A stretch of 64,000 nucleotides of DNA from Knufia peltigerae (taxonomy: Eukaryota > Ascomycota > Eurotiomycetes > Chaetothyriales > Trichomeriaceae). The notes beneath the pieces are model-generated. The model saw nothing but the letters and a program-made list of their open reading frames with translations. It was not told the DNA's origin and ran no database searches. This document shows, in pieces, positions 42,869 through 54,115 of this stretch. Within the stretch, counting starts at the first letter, position 1; every line of letters begins with the position of its first letter. The stretch is from positions 62,001 through 126,000 of the forward strand of contig JAPDRN010000039.1 in NCBI GenBank assembly GCA_030247855.1, given 5' to 3'. Both the position numbers and the translations under genes were made by a program.

Positions 42869-43529
42869 TCTGAAGGTACTGTATGTGATGGTGACGGGTA
42901 TGGGATGTTCTGGCCCAAGTGGAGGAAATTGTGGATTCTAAAATGACCAAGACCACGACTTGGAAGATCAGACAGACTATGGAAAAAATGTCGTGAAGTC
43001 AAATGTGAGAGTGTCAGCTACTTCGACCACAATCTCTAGAGACTTCTTGACTTCTTGTCTTATCTCGATGCCTCGGATGTGCTTTTGTTGCAAGTATTGC
43101 GGACATGGGCCTCGTCAAGGTTTCGGTAAATACATTCATCGGTGGTCAGGGGCGCTCAATTCCGCCAAGTTCGTGAGGGGTTCGATATCGATCTCGACGG
43201 GGGCCGGAGTTTGGCCTGTGAACGAACACATGGGGCACTGTCAAGGAGGGTATTGTACTCGTAAGGGTCCCCAGGGAACGACGTTGTGGCGTTTTCGCTC
43301 ACCACCGTGCATGCCTAGCGCCCACGTCCGATGGGTCCAACGACAGGTCCAACCGACCTTCGTCTACCCTGTACGTGTTGTCTCCAATAATCAGCAAGTA
43401 AAAACGGGCAAAGGACGAAGAAGAGCCAGCAAAGTCTCTTGGATTCGTCGTGGAGGGTTTCTTTTTTGTGTCGTTGAGATATCTGATCGAAGAGACCTTT
43501 TGGTAGCCTGGACCGTCCTTTTTTCAAAC
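42869..43529. promoter_or_regulatory. Divergent promoter between the C45 and NodB-type genes
   Basis: A 660-bp space between two outward-facing genes. A 210-codon plus-strand frame overlaps it but lacks homology-like features and ends inside the NodB gene, so I treat it as noncoding. No clear binding site was recognised. Confidence 0.4.
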
Positions 43530-44628
43530 ATGGGCAAGAAACGAGTTCTCGTAGGTTACGGCATCGACGTTGACGCCGTCAGTGGATGGTAAGTGATTTG
43601 AACCTCCTCTCCATGGACAACCAAACCATGTCAGCCCACGAAAGTGTGACCAGCGGTGTTGACGTTTGGGCTGTTGGTAGGATCAACACTCGTGACGGAT
43701 CACCAGCGAACCCGACCGACGTCTCTCGTGGTGTCTTTGGAGCGACGGTCGGCATCGACAGACTCCTCAAGCTTTGGGACAAATACGGCATCAAGACGAC
43801 ATGGTTCGTCCCAGCTCATTCGATTGAGAGTTTTCCCGAACAACTTTCCAAAGTCAAGAACGCCGGGCATGAAATGTAAGTATTACCTACCACTGAGTTA
43901 TTAATAGTCAGGAACCCTTTTTTTTAGGCTGGACGTAGGAAAACTGACATTGATCCCCCCAAAAAATCATTAGTGGTCTACATGGCTACACTCACGAATT
44001 CGTCTCGACCCTGTCGGAACAACAACAGAAGGACGTCCTGACCAAATCCGTCCAGGTGCTGACCGACTTCACCGGCAAGAAACCTCGAGGGTGGACGGCA
44101 CCGGCGTGGTCGACGTCCCGTCAGACCATCCGGCTCCTCGAGGAGTTTGGCATCGAGTACGACCACTCATTCATGCACCACGACTCCCAGCTCTACTACT
44201 GCCCCGACGGCAGCGAGGAGTGGACCGAGACCGACGTGGCCAAGTCGGCGGAGGAATGGATGAAACCCATGACGGCCATCAAGCCCTCCAAGGTCGTCGA
44301 GGTCCCCGCCAACTGGCACCTGGACGACTGGCCTCCGTTCCAGCTCAACCTCAAACAGCCGTCGACGCACGGGTTCGTGGACCCCTACGTGATCGAACGC
44401 TTGTGGAAGGACCAGTTTTCCTTCCTGTACCGAGAGTACGACACCTTCGTGTTCCCCATGAGCATCCACCCGCAGGTCAGCGGGAAACCCCAGGTCGTGT
44501 TGATGCACGAGAGGATCATCGAGTGGATCAACTCCCACGAAGGGGTCGAGTGGATGACCATGGAGGACATGGTCAAGGAGTTCAAGGAAGGGAGGCTCGG
44601 AGGTGCAGAGGTCAGGGGAGGGAAATAG
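43530..44628 (+). CDS. NodB-type polysaccharide deacetylase, PuuE/HpPgdA-like
   Basis: Exons 43530-43588, 43681-43875 and 43974-44628 give 302 residues. The metal-binding Asp pair lies in VGYGIDVDAVSGW near the N-terminus. KTTWFVPAHSIESFP and the H-x3-H of IGLHGYTHEF (across splice 2) follow, then RGWTAPAWSTSRQT and the late WLHDDW-like NWHLDDWP. There is no signal peptide or carbohydrate-binding module, so it is cytosolic. This PuuE/HpPgdA branch includes allantoinase-type and cyclic-imide hydrolases as well as deacetylases. Amide or imide hydrolysis of a small molecule is therefore as likely as sugar deacetylation. It sits between a C45 acyltransferase-like gene and a 2-oxoglutarate oxygenase. 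Confidence 0.92.
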
Positions 44629-44793
44629 TGTAGCTATTGGCCAAAAGGCCACGAGGTGAAGAATCAGAAAGCACTTCAAAAAGCCGAGAACATTCATAGC
44701 ATTCGAACATTGACACATCAAATTGAGGTATACCACGACCTACAAAACAAGACAGACTTCGGACGCAAACTGCTATAACATCCATAAAGGTCC

Positions 44794-45916
44794 TCATGCA
44801 GCCACCAAGACAGTCCCACCGGCCCCATAGCTCTGCACGTATCGTTCAACAATGTGCTTCTCAACCTTTAGTGGCTCGTATGCCGGCTTCTCGCCAGGCC
44901 CGATACAAGTGGGCAAGCACTCAATGATGGTGTCCAGCGCACCGTCATTGAAGAATGCACAACTGTATCGGTCCTTGCCCGACAGGGGCGAGATGACACG
45001 ATGCATGGTCGACTTGTACCGGTTGTTTGTCCATCTTTGCATCAGATCACCGATGTTGCACACGTACGCTCCCTTGACAGGAGGGACATGGTGCCATGTA
45101 CCGGTGGGCTTATGCAAAACTTCCAACCCGCCGACTGTAGCATTCTTTCAGCGTGGGTCCCGATGACAAGAAAAGTCCAAGAGCACTCACCTTCGTCCTG
45201 GAGGAGCAATGTCAAAGCTCCAAAGTCGGTATGAGCGCCGACACCTCGAGTCCTGCCGGCCACGTCGGCAGGTGTGGGAGGATAATGATGGGATCGACAA
45301 AGACACAGTCCTAGAAATAGACGGTCTCAGCAATAGATACCTCTGACAATCAACCAATGGCTTCATCTTCCAAGGACTCACCATCTGGATCGGCCGCAAA
45401 TGCATCAAAATGATCTTCCGGCAGATCCAACGACAAAGCCATCAACCTGAACACGTTCTTTGACAGCTCATGCACGGCGTTGAAGTAGTCGAGGTAGGCT
45501 TCCTTGAAGCCAGGCAAAGTCTCCGGCCATTGATTTGGACCTTGCAAGAAGCGGCCCAGTGGTCGTTCCGGTCTGACCGAGAAGCCTTCTTTCTGATCCG
45601 GAGTGGCTGAAGTGTCGAGCTCGTCTAGCTTTTGACCGCCGATGCGCTCGTAGCCACGGTAGCACTTTGAGTTTTCCTGCGACACCTTCTGCTTTTCCGA
45701 CAATGGGAGGGCAAAGAAGCTCGCTATCGCAGACAAGAAACGTTCTTGAACCTCCGGAGGCACGGAATGTCCTATGACCTGCAAGAATCCCTGATTTTCG
45801 TACGCATCGCGAACTTCCAAGGCTGTTTGCCTCTTGGCTTCAGGGTCGCCGGCCAAATACCCTGAGATGTCAATGACTGGTATTTTCACCAGTGGTTCCT
45901 CGGCAATACTCCCCAT
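44794..45916 (-). CDS. 2-oxoglutarate/Fe(II)-dependent oxygenase (IPNS-like superfamily)
   Basis: Exons 45916-45382, 45310-45191 and 45134-44794 give 331 residues. A DIOX_N domain (KIPVIDISGYLAGDPEAKRQ) is followed by the jelly-roll core. Iron ligands are the His and Asp of GVGAHTDFGALTLLLQDE and the His of YKSTMHRVISPL; the co-substrate Arg is in KDRYSCAFF. The QDEVGGLEVLHKPTGTW block is rebuilt across the last splice. The protein matches the broad isopenicillin-N-synthase-like family that hydroxylates or desaturates small molecules. Presence of the Arg-x-Ser motif argues for 2-oxoglutarate use in the usual way, and nothing specific points to true isopenicillin N synthase. Convergent with the NodB gene, 165 bp apart. 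Confidence 0.92.
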
Positions 45917-46763
45917 GACTAATGGTAACAGTGGGATTTTAGGAGAAAGGTCCCTAGGGAGCTTACACCAACTTTGGTACCGGACCACGACCCTTAAATA
46001 AGACGACGGTGGCGATGAAGAACACCAAAAACAACCTGCTTCGTCCGAGGAGCATTGGCGCGCTCGGGATTCCAGGCTCACAGTCAGAACGTGGTTGATA
46101 AAGTTGGTGGGTATTGCGCCCAAGCCCACGGGGAAGGGATCCATAGCTACCTCGTTCAACATGATCAGGGGACTTTTGAGTAGACCGTGTGGATGTACAT
46201 CGAAGGGGCTGTTCACCCAGCCCCCTATCTAATTGGATACTCGTAGATATCATCGATAATGGCAAAACGCTTGTTGGAGGTGCCGAGTTGCGCTTGTTCC
46301 GCATTGTCGACTCTGATATCCGTCCCCCCATGGCAGGGTCGACGAGAGTACTGTCTCTGGTTGGACGTCGGCGCCCCAGAAGGGGAAAGAGAGCAACCAA
46401 CATCCACTTTTATTGAGCAATGGTTGGGGAGTCAACGGCAGTATGCCGCCAGCGGTGACAATCAGTCCAATGCGAATGGATGGTATTGTATCCACCGGAT
46501 GTAGGCGACGGACCAAAGCGCAGGACGTGGGCGACGGAAAATGGCGACGGCCTCGAGAAAGTGCACTTGTCCACCAATAGATGTCAACAATCGTTGGGTC
46601 TCATGAGATACGTACCCTGGCTAGGCTATGCCTGTGTCTTCACATCACTTTTGGGGATGGATCTGCAAGACTTATAAGGCGAAGGTCTCGCTTCTGAAAT
46701 CAGTTGTAACTCGCGAAAGGGAAAGCTCTCAACTTTTTGACAGTCCTGTCGGAATCACAAAAT
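45917..46763. promoter_or_regulatory. Divergent promoter between the oxygenase and UNC93-type genes
   Basis: About 850 bp between outward-facing genes. Frames inside are short and low in coding character. A recurring GGCGAC/GGGCGAC element appears between 46500 and 46545 (GTAGGCGACGGACC, GTGGGCGACGG, ATGGCGACGG), which could be a small regulatory repeat. Confidence 0.4.
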
Positions 46764-48520
46764 ATGGCTTTCAAGATTCCAGGTCTGCCACCGGTCAGGC
46801 TGCACTCTCCTTACTGGCAAAAGTGAGTCTAGTAACACATATTGACAGAAAGATCTCACGCTAAAGACTTTATCAGTGTCATCATCGGCATCCTGGTGGG
46901 CTTGACTGCTGGACTTTACGTTGCCCTCAATCTTCTCGGCGCCGGAGGCGGTCGACCAAATGCAGCCCAAACAGTGCAGGTGGTCAATGCCACCTTGTGT
47001 GCAGTCTGGTTCTTCTCAGCGTCGTTTGGTGGCACAGTCTTGAATAAGATCGGTCCCGCCATTACTGCATCTTTGGGTGTATTGGGCTACATCATCTACG
47101 TCGGTTCTCTCTGGTACTTCGACCAGACTGGCAAGGAAGGCTTCCCAATTTTTGCAGGCGTTGCTATCGGTGTAAGTAGCAGCTGGAGGCATACACTGTT
47201 GTTATATCCGCTGACTATATCAGATCTCGGCTGGGCTGATCTTCGTGACCATGGGGTACATCGCGATGTCGTACTCTGAAGAGCAGGATCGGGGCAAGTA
47301 CATTACAGTTTCGATCAATCTGCAAGCTGTTGGTGCCATTGTTGGTGGCATCATCCCTCTACTCATTAACCGCAATTCTGTAAGTATCGCAATTTCTGCG
47401 CCGTGAGAACTGTCTGACTTTGGAACAGACCGAGGCAGCGGGTGTGCCGCCGGCTGTGTACATCGTCTTCATTGTGGTGATGGGCTTGGGCATGATAGGA
47501 GCATTTGCTCTTATGCCACCTGACAAAATCATTCGTGACGATGGAACCAAGGTTGGTGTCGTTCAGGCCCGAACCTTTGTAGAGGAATTGAAGGCAAACC
47601 TCGAGATCTTCCGCGACTGGAAGCTCCTCATCATGGTAGGTGTCCATCAGCGACACAATAAGATGACGCAATAAGACCTGCATGCTGACCTGGATATCTA
47701 CAGATACCCGCGTTTCTTCCAGCAGAATGCTTTCTCGTCTATGGAGGCTCTGTCAACGCATACCACAATAACCTCCGTACTCGATGCCTCCTGTCCTTCA
47801 TCTCGGTGGTACTGCAGCTTCCGGCGGGGTGGGGTTTGCAATGGATTCTCGACAACAAGAAGAGTAAGGTTGCACGATACAGAGTTGCTGACAAGGCTAA
47901 CTTCGATTCAGTGAAACGAAGAACCCGAGCTTTCATCGGACTCGGTGTCGTTGGTATTCCCTTGATCGGCGCTTGGATCTGGGAAATCATCCGCACTCGT
48001 AACTACGACCGTTCTAGCCCTCCCGAGCACCCAATGGACTGGACTGATGACGGCTTTGTCGCAATATTTTTCTTGTTCATGATGAACTGGGTCTTCAGCT
48101 CGCTCTGGCAGTACATCATTCTTTACTTCCTCGGCACCCTCACAAACTCACCTCGCAAGTCGGCCAACTATGCAGTAAGTTTCCTCCATGACCTTGAGTT
48201 CCTTCCATGACTGACCATCATAGGGCGTCTTTCGCGGTATCCTCGGCGCTGGTGAGGCCATCTGTTTCGGTGTTGATTCTACTGCGGTTCCGTACATGAA
48301 AGAGGCCGCCGTCATCTTCACATTTTATACGACTGGCGTGTTGGTCTTTGCATATCTGGCTGCTTACCACATCCGTGAGACTGAGTACTTCAACGGTGAA
48401 GACGATGTCGTTATTCCCAAGCATGTACTTGAAGAGCACGAAGCCGAGAGCGCAAGCATTGCGGGCGAAAAGGTACCGATCGAGGATCAGACCGTTACCA
48501 TGGGCGACAACAAGGCTTAA
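46764..48520 (+). CDS. UNC93-like (DUF895) MFS protein
   Basis: Seven exons: 46764-46822, 46877-47171, 47224-47379, 47429-47635, 47704-47863, 47912-48174 and 48224-48520. They total 1437 nt, or 478 residues, with about eleven membrane segments. Family blocks are YWQNVIIGILVGLTAGLYVA, GAGGGRPNAAQTVQVVN and ISAGLIFVTMGYIAMSYSEE. Further on are YITVSINLQAVGAIVGGIIP and the C-half GVFRGILGAGEAICFGVDS. Fungal UNC93-type proteins resemble transporters of unknown substrate; the acidic C-terminal tail (EDDVVIPKHVLEEHEAESAS) is cytosolic. It probably supplies transport for the 40-54 kb gene set. The intron before MKRRTRAF carries a clear GGCTAAC branch. Confidence 0.9.
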
Positions 48521-48678
48521 ACGAGTACATCTGCTCGTCGGACACATAGAACCCGGCAGCGAGCTGCGCCAATTTCGTGTATTCTGAAGATTCTGTGGAT
48601 AGTTTAATGGCTGTTATAGCGTGAGTAGAACGGGCTGAATGTAGATACCAGCGTTGAATAGATGGAGGAGATAGTGAT

Positions 48679-50716
48679 TCAGGCCTCTTGATTTGAAAGT
48701 GCCAAATCCATTCCGAACCCAAATTCAGCATTCCAGTCGTATGGCAGATACGAGTAAGCGTCAAAGGCATCATTTCCATTCGAGCTCAGGAGTGGGTTCG
48801 TCACTGGCCAAATTTCGAATGGATCGTGGAAGTGTGCTGTCCCATCAAGGTAGTCATCCATAGGTGCACCCTGCAGCAAGTCAATTTCGGATGTGCTCTG
48901 CTTCCGAAGAAGGAGAAAGTCCAAATAATCTTGCTTTATCGGCCCCAAGAGCCTTTCATATTCTCGAAGGCATTGGGTAGCGGCTGGCCAGCGTTCGGAA
49001 ATTGTTGAGAAGAATCGTGAAAAACGTTCCATGAACTCTTCCACCTCCTCTATCTCGTAAGCATCAGCAATCTCGGACCGGCAATACTGCAAAGTCTGAA
49101 GGAAGACTATTGCCGACAGGAAGGTGTGATGGCAGGGATGAAAGACATATTTCATGTAGCCGAATTCTGTGTTTGCCTGTCGCCAATATCCGGTGGCAAC
49201 CTCTGTACTGGCAGCAAAAGCTTTCATAAGATGTTGCCGGGACGGTGTCCTGATTCTGGGACATGAACCAAACAACAAGACAATGATGTAGTTGTACGCG
49301 ATATCAGCATACAATTCCATCTCGTCCCACTGTGATTTGACAGAGGAGTCCTGATTCAAGGAGGCTTTGTGATGGACTTCTTCTTTCCAGCCTAAAATTT
49401 CAAGCTCGGTCTCAGCCATCCAGGACTCCAGAGACGGACAGTCTGGCGGTAAGGATTCGTTCTGGTATAGAATAGACATGATTGAAGACTCGACTTTGCG
49501 AAAGAGCCATATTCTTCTCGAGATGAATTTAGCTCGTGGTGCGTTGATGTTGATACCATCACGCGTTATACCGTAGTCTCCGTATTCAGCTGGGAATGCT
49601 GCACTGATATACTTGTTCCGAGTGCGGATAGGCCGGTTCAATGGCGCGGAGACGGCGACTTCCATCTCCCAGGCACACCAGAATATTCGACGGCGCATGT
49701 CCCTTTCGAGGACATCAATATCTGTACTTTCTGGAAGTTCTCGATGAAGGCCAAGGTCAATGCACGCTTCGCTTGACATACCAGTAAGCAACCACAGGTT
49801 CGCCACAGTTGGATTGAGAAAGGTGTATTGAATGAGTAAAAGCAGGGCCTGAAGTCCCGAGAGGTCGTTGGAGAGGACCACTGGGACGTAGAGCATGGCG
49901 TTGCGAAACAGCCCGGTCCCAAGAGACTGTGCTCTAGCCTGCTTGTTGCGCGCGGCTGTCGACAGCGAGATGGCCATGATCAGGCTTACCATGTACAAGT
50001 CTCGTGCCTTTGGTTGGGAGTCGCCAGATGTCTCTGTCGCTTGCCTCCTGAAAACAGCATGGAACGCGCTTATTGCATCACTGGAATGGTAGATGGGATA
50101 CTGTTGGATGATTCTGTTTATGTAGATGTCGAAGAGGAATTCAGCGACTCCTGTTGGAACCGAAGACAGGGGCAGATTCGAGGGGTGTTGGTTCAATATC
50201 GATCGCGGATGGTTTTCGTCTAGATCGTTCAGACCAAACGACTTCTTCGCGGATGGAATCTGTGTCGGTGCTGCCGAACAGCCTGGTAGGCGAATAGCTT
50301 CAGTGAGTCCGAGAAAGCATGGGGTGATGTCGTGAAGAGTATAATTCACTGCTGTGTCCCGTAACATGATGGGTGATAGTCTTCCTATATCGCAGGTCGG
50401 TGGAATGCCGTCCCCGGGCAGATTGCTCGACCCTGTCTCTGGTGGCGGCAGGTTACCACGCAGACGTTCAAGGTCGGCAATGCGTCCTTCCAGGTACCTT
50501 GCGATGCTTCGTGGAGCAGTCGCGTTCGTCGCAGTGTCCAGCGACACGCACGGAACTCCAGCGGCCACACAGACTGAGCATGAAGGTGCCTGGGCATCGC
50601 ACTATAGCAAAGTCAGACATCTTCTCGTACTACTAGAGATCTCGCACCATGATTTTCCTCTTTCGACATCGTGCACATGACACCACGCGCCTTCTTACTC
50701 GATTGTTGGACCCCAT
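48679..50716 (-). CDS. Zn2Cys6 transcription factor with fungal_trans domain
   Basis: Exons 50716-50648 and 50601-48679 (46-bp intron inside the zinc cluster) give 663 residues. The cluster reads VSCARCRKRKIM, then CDAQAPSCSVCVAAGVPC, a complete set of six Cys. A coiled-coil-like linker (SIARYLEGRIADLERLRGNL) follows, as in dimeric members. The regulatory domain spans about residues 170-470 (VAEFLFDIYINRIIQQYPIY, SSEACIDLGLHREL, RRIFWCAWEMEVAVSAPL). The C-terminus is rich in aromatic and acidic residues (DAYSYLPYDWNAEFGFGMDL), suited to activation. It is a nuclear regulator, divergent from a second Zn2Cys6 gene and tail-to-tail with the UNC93-type gene. Confidence 0.93.
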
Positions 50717-51313
50717 GGTATTGGCAGCAGTCACTCAACCTTGCGTTCTAGGAGTATTAGACATGGTCAGGCAATGAGCTGGGGGATGTCGCAGAGGCTC
50801 GTCCTCTGGACCTGGTCAGGTGTTTCAAAATCCGGGCTTTCGCTCGAAGATTACCAGTGATAACGAGGTCGAGAGAAGATCAGAGGGGCGGGATGTTTGG
50901 AGTTGGGGAAGCCTAACTGATTTCAAGTAAAACTTTGGCTTACTAGCCTAATCTGGCCACCCCTAAATAGCCCGTAATAGCCCGTAAGCTGCCTGGAAAA
51001 TCAGATGAAGGGCCGACTTGGTCGCCTATTCATACTCGAAATTGGCATTCTCCGGGCACCTGCTGGGAGTGCCTTTTGGGCGCGAGGAAGCCCCCACCTC
51101 AGGCCGCTTTAGGAAGACACGGGCGACAGGAATCTGTCTTGCAGGCTCCAAATTTAGGCGAGAGATGATCAAGGGTCCAATTCCGCTTCACTGAATTCTT
51201 CATACCATTGCAATACCTTGCCTTGCACCAATTCGAAGCTGCAGTCAGGGCGCTTTCCACAAGTGGCACAAGAGCCAACAAAAGAGATCTCGCTGAAGAA
51301 TATTCCATGATGC
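50717..51313. promoter_or_regulatory. Divergent promoter between two Zn2Cys6 genes, with a tandem 10-bp repeat
   Basis: A 597-bp space. AATAGCCCGT is present twice in tandem at 50966-50985. On the minus strand this places two CGG triplets in direct order 7 bp apart, the same geometry as sites found upstream of the 34.6-kb regulator. Binding by either neighbour is possible but untested. Confidence 0.45.
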
Positions 51314-52830
51314 ATGCAACACGAGATGGAAGTAACAGATCTCGACACACTCCTCGCGCTGCTCCCCGCTTGTAGGAGATGTCGCAAAGCCAAAAGACGA
51401 TGCGATACGCAGCTCCCTGCCTGTGCGAACTGCAGCAGAGTTGGCGCAGATTGTGTCTTCTTGGATCATGTCTCTAAGGAATATCTACCGCGCACGTAGG
51501 TCCATCCCGGACATTGCCATTTCCCCCACTGGTGAACATGATTAACGACGACCAGGTACATTGCCTCCTTGGTGGACCACTTGAAGTCATTGGAAGCGAG
51601 AGGCCATGCAACTGGCGCAGAATCATCAACATCATCAGCCGAGCCAGAAACAACGGCCTCATCCCACCGGCCACGCTTTGTGCTCGTTCGAGATGCGTTC
51701 AGGTACCTAGGTGAGAACGCGCCCTTGGGGGGTTCTGCATCCAACCTGCTCGCGTGCCCAGGTCAGCTCCGAAGCAACCAGTCGAGCTCAAGACTGGCAA
51801 TCCCTCCGACATGGTCCTGGGATGCGGGTTTACACCAATACCTCATCGATATGTACTTCGCCACGATACATCAGGTCTACCCGATCCTGGACCCTGAGTC
51901 GCAGCTCTTCACCGATCCCCAGCTTGGTCGGGCAGAGGCGTCTCCTTTTGAGGCATTTGTCCTGAATGGTGTCTATTCCATTGCATGCCACTGCCTACCT
52001 GGCAACAATCCTCAACTGGTCCTGCTGTCCGACACTTACCACCGCGAAGCGCTGACTCATGCCGACAGAGTGACTGCTGAACTGAACCTCGAAGCACTAC
52101 AGGCCGTCAATCTGCTCGCCATGCGTAGCCTCTTTGACTCTCAGACCGGTAGCCTGGGGCAGCAGGTGGCGTTTGCTCATCACCTGGAAATGGAACTGAG
52201 TGCTAGAGAAGTCGAGGAGACTTCCCATGCCTTGGCTACGCTGAGAGCGACAACATACTGTGTTGGGAATCAGATGGCCACCGCACTGGATCGGCCATCC
52301 GGCCTTGTCGAGCCGGTGAGTAGATAGGTTGCATTCATACGACTACAAACGATGGGACTGACCACGAAATACAGGACGATGCACAGACACTAGCCCTACC
52401 AAACAGTCTCATGCATCTTTGTAGCCTATACAAAATGCAGTCAAGATTCCGAGACGGACTCTCAATGGAAGATATGGATGTAACGAATGCTTATGAGTCG
52501 GACGGAGCGGAATTGAACCCATTGGTCCAAGCCGCGAAAAGCGAAACAGCGTTCCTACTCAGACCAAGTTCGGAGACAGCCATGCAACTTCTCATTTCAT
52601 ATCACGACGAGCATATGATTTTCAACATCTTCACACCACATTGGGCCTACAAAGCTGGGGCACTCTTACTTTCAGATCCATCGCAAGATGCCTCTCAAGA
52701 AGGCTACGTGCTTGCCGTGACAGTCTTGGACCGATGTGCTCTGAAATGGCCTAACTCTCGAGCACTGCAAGACATGTTGAAAGCCTCGGCCAAGGCGACG
52801 GTGAAATCGACGTCGAACCAAGCACGATAA
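51314..52830 (+). CDS. Short Zn2Cys6 transcription factor
   Basis: Exons 51314-51495, 51556-52315 and 52375-52830 give 465 residues, short for the class. The zinc cluster is complete: LPACRRCRKAKRRCDTQLPA, then CANCSRVGADC. A linker RTYIASLVDHLKSLEAR (across splice 1) could form a dimerisation helix. A reduced fungal_trans-like region follows (LHQYLIDMYFATIHQVYPIL, FEAFVLNGVYSIACHCLPG, LATLRATTYCVGNQMATALD). There is no clear acidic tail. The start at 51314 places the cluster at residue 20. It may act as a partner or antagonist of the divergent regulator; the context is the same gene set. Confidence 0.9.
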
Positions 52831-53154
52831 GAGAACGCACATCAGGATCCCTGCCTGGGCGATGGCGGAAGTGTTTGATGCTTGATGCAATATCTCTTGG
52901 CGAGTCACTGCGTCATCGGCCTGAGGACGGAGTGACATGCCGTTGCATCAACACCAATCGACCCAGCATTCGAACTGTCGTGACTGCATAATATCGAGAC
53001 ATGACACGGTAAAGATGTATCCAAAATTTTCACTTCATTTGATATTCCTGTTGAATTGTTATTGCCTAGCCAAGGAGATATCTCAACAGCAGGTTAATGG
53101 ACATTTGAAGACTGGTTCGTCTTGAGTATCATATCGGATCAAGAAGCCATCAGA
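52831..53154. other. Short intergenic region before the SDR
   Basis: About 320 bp. The SDR frame is open for a little more sequence upstream of its ATG but shows no conserved residues. Otherwise nothing was recognised. Confidence 0.4.
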
Positions 53155-54115
53155 ATGATAGAAGGTCAAGCCAGGATAGTTATCAGTGGGGGAGGCCAGG
53201 GTATGTATGAAAGAGATTATGTTCTTGACATTTCCAGAAATCTGACCGACGGCAACAGGTATCGGACGAGCACTGGCCCGTCACTTTGTGTCTCGCGGCC
53301 ACAAAATATTTATCCTCGACGTCAATGAAGACAATGTCAAGCACACGGCAGAAGAACATTTGAAGGAGCATGCTGATCGAGTTGCGTGGTCCAAATGTGA
53401 TTTGCGAAATGTGGACGAGATCCGCTCGACCATCGACAAGGCTGCCAAATTCCTCGATGGCCGTATCGACTTTCTTGTCAACAATGCTGGAATTTCGCAC
53501 CCGTACTGGGCAGATGGGAAGACCATGGCCGATCCTTCCACTCTGGACCAATGGCAGGCGTACCTCGAGACGAATCTGACCGGACCTTTTGTGACATCGC
53601 AAGCATGCATCCCGTACATGAAGGTCGAACGGCAAGAAGACAAACAGAAACTCCCCAACTCGAATGTTGGCCGCGCGGGACCATGTATCATCCACGTCAG
53701 TAGTTTTCGGGCACTCATATCGGATCCGAACCAGGAAGGTTATGCTTCGTCAAAGGGTAAGTCGGTGGTCGACCACCTAACGATCTGTTAAGCTTTGCCG
53801 TCGCTAACGAAATGGGCATCAGCGGGCTTGCTTGGCCTCACTCAAAGCATGGCCGTTTCGATGCAGGCATTTGGGATTCGCGTCAACATGGTATCACCTG
53901 GCCGGGTCAAGGTCACTCATGAGAACCCTTCTGGTGATGAGAATGGCGAAGATTGGGACAATGGAGAGGACGACGTCAACACTCATCCCACCAACCGAGC
54001 AGGAATGCCCGAGGACATCGCCGAGGCTTGCGAGTATCTTCTCGGAGCTGGCTTCGTGACGGGACAGAATCTCATTGTCGATGGAGGTGTTTCAAAGGTT
54101 AAAGGGAAGGCGTAG
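53155..54115 (+). CDS. Short-chain dehydrogenase/reductase (classical SDR)
   Basis: Exons 53155-53200, 53259-53756 and 53823-54115 give 278 residues. The dinucleotide-binding glycine motif is IVISGGGQGIGRALARHF across splice 1. An Asp after the second strand (FILDVNED) favours NAD(H). FLVNNAGISHPY is the NNAG motif, IIHVSSFRAL carries the catalytic Ser region, and EGYASSKAGLLGLTQSMAV (across splice 2) contains Tyr-x3-Lys. NMVSPGRV and GQNLIVDGGVSKV complete the fold. The substrate cannot be told. Oriented toward the assembly gap and next to a regulator, it is the right-hand end of the 40-54 kb gene set. Confidence 0.94.

Noticed and set aside
42960..43592. A 210-codon plus-strand frame in the promoter and first exon of the NodB-type gene
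   Set aside because: It overlaps the NodB start in another frame, has odd Cys/Arg-rich composition and no splice or family support.
44794..45916. True isopenicillin N synthase with a penicillin cluster
   Set aside because: The oxygenase has a generic 2-oxoglutarate Arg-x-Ser site and lacks anything specific to IPNS. No ACV synthetase is present and the C45 protein lacks a peroxisomal signal.
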